Source of the DNA: Rhabdothermincola sp037478855 | GTDB lineage: Bacteria; Actinomycetota; Acidimicrobiia; Acidimicrobiales; Acidimicrobilacustridaceae | DNA: 41,537 bases | Direction: 5' to 3' | Assembly: GCA_037478855.1 (NCBI GenBank) | Contig: JBBFLY010000023.1 | Coordinates: 1-41,537, forward strand | Position numbers and translations under genes: made by a program | The notes under the pieces: model-generated | Told to the model about the DNA's origin: nothing | The model's database searches: none | The model's input: only the letters and a program-made list of their open reading frames with translations | Shown: piece after piece, positions 36,817 through 41,537 of the stretch | How the letters are laid out: every line of letters starts with the position of its first letter | Numbering within the stretch: the stretch's first letter is position 1

Positions 36817-37989
36817 ATGGCATTCGAGCCGGCAGCTGGCTCGCGGGGGCTGCGTGACCACGTCGGGGTGCTCCGCCGCCGGGCGCCGATCATCGTTGCG
36901 GTCACGCTCGCTGCCGTGCTCGCCGCACTGCTGGCGTCGCTCGGACAGCCCCGTCGCTACGCGGCCACCGCACAGGTGCTCTTCCAGCAGGAGGTGGCGA
37001 CCGTCCAGGACCCGCGACCCGATCAGATCGTCGACAGCAAGCGGCTCGACCCGGTCCGGGTGATGCAGAACGAGGTCCGGCTGGCGTCGAGTGAGCTGGT
37101 CCGCGACCGGGTCCGCGACCAGCTCGGTCACCCGGTCACCGGCTCGGTCACCAACCCGCGTGACACCGACGTGCTGCTCTTCACGGCGACCGCAGACGAG
37201 GCGGACGAGGCCGCGAGGACCGCCGACGCGTGGGCGGACACCTACGTCGCGGTTCGCAGTGAGCTGGCTGCCGCGCGCACCGAGGGCGGGGTGCAGGCGA
37301 TCGACGAGCAGCTCGGCGTGATCGACAGGCGCATCGGCGAGATCGACCGGGAGCTCGACGCGCGACCCGACTCCGAGCGCACCGCCGCGCTGACCGCCGA
37401 GCAGGCAGCGCTGATCGACCAGCGCGCCGCGTGGGTCCGCCAGCGGCAGATCCTCGAAGCCGACACAGCGCTCGCAGCCACCAACGACGCCCGGGTGATC
37501 GACCGTGCCGACCCTCCCCGGCGACCCTCGCAACCGGCGACGCTCCGCAACGTGGTGCTGGCCGCGCTCGCCGGCCTGCTCCTCGGGCTCGCGGTGGCGT
37601 ACGCGGTCGACGCGCTCGACGACGTCATCCGCGACGTCGACGACCTCCACCGGGCGCTGGCACTGCCCGTGCTGGGCTCGGTCGCCACCGTGCCCGCCTC
37701 AGGGGACGTGCGGGCCACGCCAATCGACGACCCGGCTCTGAGCGAGGCCGGCGTCGTGCCGCTGGCGGCGTCCGGCGAGCGAACTGGTGGACTCCACGTG
37801 CTCGTGGTTCCCCGGGGCACCCGTGCTCGGGCGGTACGCGAGCGGGCCGACGCACTCGACCGCCTCGGCGTCCACCTGATCGGAGCCGTGCTGGCCTGTG
37901 GTGCTCCCCGGTCGGGTCCCGCGGCGGGAGGATCCGCCGGGAGCATCGACCTCGAGGCGCGGGTCGCCACCGAGCAGCTCCGGGCATGA
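36817..37989 (+). CDS. Wzz-type polysaccharide chain-length/export protein
   Basis: The 390-residue protein has a cytoplasmic start (GLRDHVGVLRRRAPIIVAVTLAAVLAALLASL) with a first membrane helix, an extracytoplasmic Wzz domain with RYAATAQVLF, and coiled-coil-forming stretches around residues 145-210, then a second helix (VVLAALAGLLLGLAVAYAVDALDD), followed by a VIRDVDDLHRALALPVLGSV segment that is standard after the second helix. The remaining tail lacks the Walker motifs of a fused BY-kinase. It probably controls chain length of an exported polysaccharide. The next gene starts inside its stop codon (ATGA at 37986). Confidence 0.88.
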   Translation: MAFEPAAGSRGLRDHVGVLRRRAPIIVAVTLAAVLAALLASLGQPRRYAATAQVLFQQEVATVQDPRPDQIVDSKRLDPVRVMQNEVRLASSELVRDRVRDQLGHPVTGSVTNPRDTDVLLFTATADEADEAARTADAWADTYVAVRSELAAARTEGGVQAIDEQLGVIDRRIGEIDRELDARPDSERTAALTAEQAALIDQRAAWVRQRQILEADTALAATNDARVIDRADPPRRPSQPATLRNVVLAALAGLLLGLAVAYAVDALDDVIRDVDDLHRALALPVLGSVATVPASGDVRATPIDDPALSEAGVVPLAASGERTGGLHVLVVPRGTRARAVRERADALDRLGVHLIGAVLACGAPRSGPAAGGSAGSIDLEARVATEQLRA

Positions 37990-39104
37990 CCTCCGTCCAC
38001 GTCGTGGTGGACGCCCTGCCCATCCACTTCGGTGGCGGGGCGACGTATCTCACCAACCAGCTCCGAGCGCTCCAGCGCGTCGCACCGGATCTGCGGCTCC
38101 AGGTTCTGGCCGGCCCCTGGAACGCCGCGCTCCTCGAGGCCGCGGAGCTACCACCGACCTCGCTGGAGGTGATCCGCGTGCCGGACGGCGTCGGGCGGGG
38201 TGTGTGGGAACAGCTCGCGCTACCCCGCCGCAGCGGGCCGCCGGCGGTGCTCTACGCACCGGGAGGCATCGTCCCCTTCGCGCCCCGCCGGGTGCCGGTG
38301 CTCGCCGCGCTCCAGAACCCGAACTTCTTCGGTTCGGGTCGGCGCGCCCGACACAACCGCCGATGGCACCGTCGCTGGCGGGTGGCCCTGCACCGGTGGT
38401 CAGCCCGCCGGGCCGACCACCTCATCACCGTCTCCGAGTCGTTCCGGCGTGAGGTGCTCTCTGATCTCCCCCAGCTCGCCGACCGTCTCACCGTCGTGCC
38501 AAGCGGTCTCGAGCCCCTCCCAGCGGAGTCGTCCCCACCGGCCACCTTCCCGCCCGGTGTCGAGGACTTCGTGCTCTCGCTCGCCAACGACGCTCCGCAC
38601 AAGCAGCTCGACCTGCTCGTGACGGCGTGGGGCGAAGCTGCGGCCTCCAACCGTGCGGTCCCCGCCCTCGTGCTCGCTGGTGTCGTCGCCGATGCGCGCC
38701 AACGACACCAGCGCTCGCTGGTGCCAGCTCGGGTGCGGGGGTCACTGCACCACCTCGGCCCCGTTCACCGCAGGGAGGAGGTGGCGTGGTTGCTGCAACG
38801 GGCCCGTGCCCTCGTCGCGGTCTCCACCCTGGAGACGTTCGGGTTCACTCCGGCCGAGGCCGGCGCTGTCGGATGTCCGATCGTGCTCTCCGACATCCCC
38901 GCCCATCGGGAGGTCGCGGGCGGCCATGCCCGATACGTCCCAGTGGGCGACGCCGGCGCGCTGCGGGCTGCGATCGAGACCCTCCCGCCACGAGGAACCC
39001 GCCGGATCTGGCGCTGGCCGGTGTCGTGGGACGACCACGCCCGGCAGCTCCATGGGCTGCTGGTGTCGATCGCCGAGCACCAATGGGCGCGGGCCGGGAC
39101 ATGA
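37986..39104 (+). CDS. Family 4 glycosyltransferase
   Basis: The 372-residue GT-B enzyme has the acceptor-side loop VVVDALPIHFGGGATYLTNQL, LYAPGGIVPF, the ADHLITVSESFRREV segment, VPSGLEPLP, FVLSLANDAPHKQLDLLVTAW and the donor-site motif STLETFGFTPAEAGAVGCPIVLSD with E-x7-E spacing. It adds a sugar to a lipid-linked or polysaccharide acceptor on the cytoplasmic side. It overlaps both neighbours by 4 nt (ATGA at 37986 and 39101), so it is part of one operon with the Wzz protein and the flippase. Confidence 0.92.
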   Translation: MTSVHVVVDALPIHFGGGATYLTNQLRALQRVAPDLRLQVLAGPWNAALLEAAELPPTSLEVIRVPDGVGRGVWEQLALPRRSGPPAVLYAPGGIVPFAPRRVPVLAALQNPNFFGSGRRARHNRRWHRRWRVALHRWSARRADHLITVSESFRREVLSDLPQLADRLTVVPSGLEPLPAESSPPATFPPGVEDFVLSLANDAPHKQLDLLVTAWGEAAASNRAVPALVLAGVVADARQRHQRSLVPARVRGSLHHLGPVHRREEVAWLLQRARALVAVSTLETFGFTPAEAGAVGCPIVLSDIPAHREVAGGHARYVPVGDAGALRAAIETLPPRGTRRIWRWPVSWDDHARQLHGLLVSIAEHQWARAGT

Positions 39105-40486
39105 CCGACACTGGGGTGCACGTCGACGCGGAGAGCAGCGCCTGGGGGCCCACCGACCGGCGCCCGCTCCGGCGCGACTTCGCCTCCACCACGGCCACCA
39201 ACCTGCTGATCAGCGTCGTCAACGTCGTGACCGGGATCCTGGTCGCACGCCTGCTCAACCCCGCGGGGCGCGGCGAGCTGGCCGCCATCCTCAACTGGCC
39301 CACGCTGCTCGGCATGCTCACCACTCTCGGCATGACCGAGGCACTGGTCTACTTCCCGGCCCGGGAACGCACCCGCGCCGGGCGCTACCTCGGCACCAGC
39401 CTCGTGCTGGCGATGTCCGCGAGCGTCGTGCTCGTGGTGGTCGGGTGGCTGCTGATGCCGATCCTGCTCGCCGCGCAGGACCCTTCGGTGGTGTCCGGGG
39501 CCCGCTGGTACCTGCTCCAGGTTCCCGTTGCGGCGGTGATCGGCCTGGTCATCAGCCCGCTTCGCGGGATCGGCGACGTCCGGGCGTGGAACGTGCTGCG
39601 CTCCGCCCCGACCCTGATCTGGCTGGCCACGCTCACCGTGTTCGCGCTCCGTGGTGGTCGCCCGGAGCCGACGACGGTGGCGATCAGCTTCGTGGGAGCC
39701 CGCGCCTGCCTGGCTCCACTGGCCGCCCTGTTCGTCCGTCACCGCCTTCGTCAGCAGCTGCGCCCCGATCCGTCGCTGGCGCCGGCGCTGGTCCGCTTCG
39801 GCCTCCCCTGCGCGCTCGCCACCCTCCCCACCACGCTGAACGTTCGCCTCGACCAGCTCCTCATCGCGGCGTTTCTCCCGCCCGGTGATCTGGGCCTGTA
39901 CGCCGTCGCCGTGTCGTGGAGCACGCTGTCGTCGCCGGTCATGGCCGCGTTCGGCAACGTCCTGTTCCCGAGGGTGGCCGAGCACACCGATCCCGAAGCT
40001 GGCGCCGCGCTCGCGGCGAGAGGGGTGCGCACCGCTGTGGTCCTCTCGACCGTGCTCACCGCTGGGGCGCTCGTGATCACGCCCTTCGGGCTGCCGCTGC
40101 TGTTCGGGCACCGCTTCGACGTGGCGGTCCCCACCGCGCTGGTTCTCACCGTCGCCGGCGCCGCGTTCGGCGTGAGCAGCGTCCAGCAGGAGGTGCTCCG
40201 TGGTCTGGGCCGTCCCAGTGCGGTGCTCTGGTCCCAGCTCGCCGGTCTCGGAGTGACGCTCGCAGGCCTGGCCGTGACCGTGCCGTCACGTGGGCTGGCC
40301 TGGATCGCGCTCGCGAGCGTGGCCGGCTACGGCACCGCCGCACTCGCTCTGCTCATCAACCTCGTTCGAGCGACCGGACTGTCGCCAGTCGCCTTCGTTG
40401 TCCCCCGCGCCGCGGATCTGCGTGCGATGCGGACCGCTCTGCACCTGTCCCGCCGAAGCGGGCCGAGCGGGGGAGCACCGCGCTGA
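39101..40486 (+). CDS. Polysaccharide flippase, Wzx/MATE-like (MurJ/Wzx superfamily)
   Basis: The 461-residue protein has 12-14 hydrophobic segments. The start FASTTATNLLISVVNVVTGILVARLLNPAGRGELAAIL is typical of polysaccharide biosynthesis/flippase proteins, and RLDQLLIAAFLPPGDLGLYAVAV in the second half is the corresponding repeat motif. It is expected to move the lipid-linked repeat unit across the membrane. The start overlaps the GT4 stop (ATGA). The sulfotransferase gene follows and appears to start inside its stop codon. Confidence 0.92.
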   Translation: MTDTGVHVDAESSAWGPTDRRPLRRDFASTTATNLLISVVNVVTGILVARLLNPAGRGELAAILNWPTLLGMLTTLGMTEALVYFPARERTRAGRYLGTSLVLAMSASVVLVVVGWLLMPILLAAQDPSVVSGARWYLLQVPVAAVIGLVISPLRGIGDVRAWNVLRSAPTLIWLATLTVFALRGGRPEPTTVAISFVGARACLAPLAALFVRHRLRQQLRPDPSLAPALVRFGLPCALATLPTTLNVRLDQLLIAAFLPPGDLGLYAVAVSWSTLSSPVMAAFGNVLFPRVAEHTDPEAGAALAARGVRTAVVLSTVLTAGALVITPFGLPLLFGHRFDVAVPTALVLTVAGAAFGVSSVQQEVLRGLGRPSAVLWSQLAGLGVTLAGLAVTVPSRGLAWIALASVAGYGTAALALLINLVRATGLSPVAFVVPRAADLRAMRTALHLSRRSGPSGGAPR

Positions 40487-41433
40487 GCACGTCGCTCGTC
40501 TACGTGCTCTCGACGGGCCGGAGCGGATCGACCCTGCTCGAGATGCTGCTCGCCACCCATCCGGAGGTCACCAGTCTGGGCGAGCTCCAGCTCCTCCCGC
40601 ATCTGCTGCGCGAGCCCGAGGCGCAGTGCCAGTGCGGTAAGACGTTCCCCACCTGCCCGATGTGGGGACCGCTCGTGAGCGGGCCGGGGGCGCGCGACGC
40701 GCTGGCAGCGATGACCCTCTTTCGCGAGTCGAAGGACGCCGGGCGGGTCATCCGCTGGCGCTGGCTCCCAGAGCTGCTCGCAGGGCGCACGGGCCGACGG
40801 GCTCGTGCGGAGGCGTCCGGGTACGCGTCGTTCACCTTCGACGCGGCGACACGAGCGACACGGCTGTGCGGTGCGCGCGTCGTGGTCGACACCTCAAAGG
40901 ACCCGTACCGCCTGCAGGTGCTGCTGGCGGCGAGCGCGGCAGGCGAGATCGACATCCGGGTGGTGCAGCTGGTGCGAGACCCCCGGGGGTTCGTCGCCTC
41001 GACGATCGGGGCCGGCGGGACGGGACACAGCCGCACCCACTCGGACCGGCGCGCACCGAGCACCGCGCGGGTGGTCCGGGTGGCGGCGAGGTGGCTCATC
41101 CAGCACCTGCTCTTCGAGCTCCTCCTGGCCGATCGTGCGGTCCTGCTGGTCCGCTACGAGGACCTGGCGTGCGATCCCCGCTCGGTGCTGGCCCGCATCG
41201 GCGCCTGGCTCGGCGTCGACCCCGCGGGGTTCGATCCGCCCGCGTTCCGCACGACGCCCGGACACGCTGTCGGTGGCAACCCGATGCGCCACCGCCGCGA
41301 TCCGATCGTGCTCGACGAGCGCTGGCGCAGCGACCTCCGACGCTGGCACGCCACACTGGTCTGGTGGATCTGCGCGCCGCTCGCCCGCCGTTTCGGCTAC
41401 CGGCGGCTCGCTCGGCGGATGCCACCGCCGTGA
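40483..41433 (+). CDS. Sulfotransferase, probably starting at CTG
   Basis: The 316-residue protein has the PAPS-binding loop VYVLSTGRSGSTLLEMLLATHPE at the N-terminus, a Cys cluster (CQCGKTFPTCPMW) typical of bacterial sulfotransferases, ARVVVDTSKD, and the 3'-phosphate-binding region VVQLVRDPRGFVAS with a following Ser/Arg, and VRYEDLACDPRSVLARIGAWLGVD. No ATG, GTG or TTG gives the complete loop: GTG 40504 would remove the first strand. CTG 40483 overlaps the flippase stop (CTGA), and GGGGGAG lies 7 nt upstream, so CTG is the best start. It likely sulfates the exported polysaccharide or a precursor. Confidence 0.85.
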   Translation: MSTSLVYVLSTGRSGSTLLEMLLATHPEVTSLGELQLLPHLLREPEAQCQCGKTFPTCPMWGPLVSGPGARDALAAMTLFRESKDAGRVIRWRWLPELLAGRTGRRARAEASGYASFTFDAATRATRLCGARVVVDTSKDPYRLQVLLAASAAGEIDIRVVQLVRDPRGFVASTIGAGGTGHSRTHSDRRAPSTARVVRVAARWLIQHLLFELLLADRAVLLVRYEDLACDPRSVLARIGAWLGVDPAGFDPPAFRTTPGHAVGGNPMRHRRDPIVLDERWRSDLRRWHATLVWWICAPLARRFGYRRLARRMPPP

Positions 41434-41537
41434 CGCCGCGGGCGCTCGCCGCTGATCTGCGCGCGCTGGGATGGGGCGCGCCGATACGCGTGGCCTACGA
41501 GGTGGGCAAGCGCACCGGGGTCCACCGGATGCTGCTC
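41430..41537 (+). CDS. Start of an unrecognised gene, cut by window end
   Basis: The first 36 codons are visible (MTPRALAADLRALGWGAPIRVAYEVGKRTGVHRMLL). The GTG at 41430 overlaps the sulfotransferase stop (GTGA), so the gene continues the polysaccharide operon. Too little is present to assign a family; such a position is often taken by a heparinase II/III-like or other polysaccharide-modifying protein. Confidence 0.6.
   Translation, partial: MTPRALAADLRALGWGAPIRVAYEVGKRTGVHRMLL

Overview
The window is GC-rich, with G/C third positions, many GTG starts, 1-4 nt gene overlaps and mycothiol biosynthesis (mshA), so the organism is a high-GC actinobacterium. The mix of genes suggests a deep branch such as Acidimicrobiia rather than Mycobacterium or Streptomyces. 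That placement is inference. No plasmid, phage, IS element, CRISPR array or rRNA is visible; one tRNA-Lys gene is present.

Layout. (1) 1-3178: the start of an acyl-CoA ligase (minus), a CAP-domain secreted protein, and an ABC transporter ATPase/permease pair. (2) 3194-10532, mostly minus: a 29-residue membrane peptide coupled to a SAM hydroxide adenosyltransferase, a BldC/excisionase-type HTH protein, proC, an MFS transporter with an operator-like dyad, a YbjN protein, mshA, an XRE regulator, a protein with the c-di-GMP motif of the anti-sigma factor RsiG, a CdsA-like membrane protein and a MoaD-like sulfur carrier. (3) 10686-13805: a histidine phosphatase and a secreted beta-propeller protein with three near-identical 127-residue C-terminal repeats. 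(4) 13935-17486, minus: a glycan/glycolipid operon (mannosyltransferase-like protein with a frameshift, GT2, YdjC deacetylase, methyltransferase). (5) 17512-24318: fatty-acid type SDR and enoyl-CoA hydratase, methyltransferases, a PadR regulator with its own operator, tRNA-Lys, a universal stress protein, an SDR, and a TlpA/DsbB thiol pair. (6) 24442-33872: a dormancy-like island. (7) 33948-36743: an SDR, a stand-alone ATP-dependent DNA ligase, an RsbW-like protein and dUTPase. (8) 36817-end: a tightly overlapping polysaccharide export operon (Wzz, GT4, Wzx flippase, sulfotransferase, and a gene cut by the window end).

The most notable part is the island at 24.4-33.9 kb. It holds a response regulator whose HTH region is strikingly like mycobacterial DosR/DevR. 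Around it are a long HPF/RafS-type ribosome hibernation factor, two universal stress proteins, a CtpE-like P-type ATPase, two paralogous PNPOx-fold proteins, a cupredoxin-multicopper oxidase fusion, an acidic protein of unknown function and a Cys-rich orphan. Four sequences resembling the DosR box sit in the divergent promoter regions of the island. No DosS/DosT-type kinase is present in the window.

A second theme is promoter structure. At least fourteen genes have a TANNNT -10 element 6-10 nt before the start codon, which implies leaderless or near-leaderless mRNAs. All functional calls rest on reading the sequence and on remembered family features; no database search was possible.
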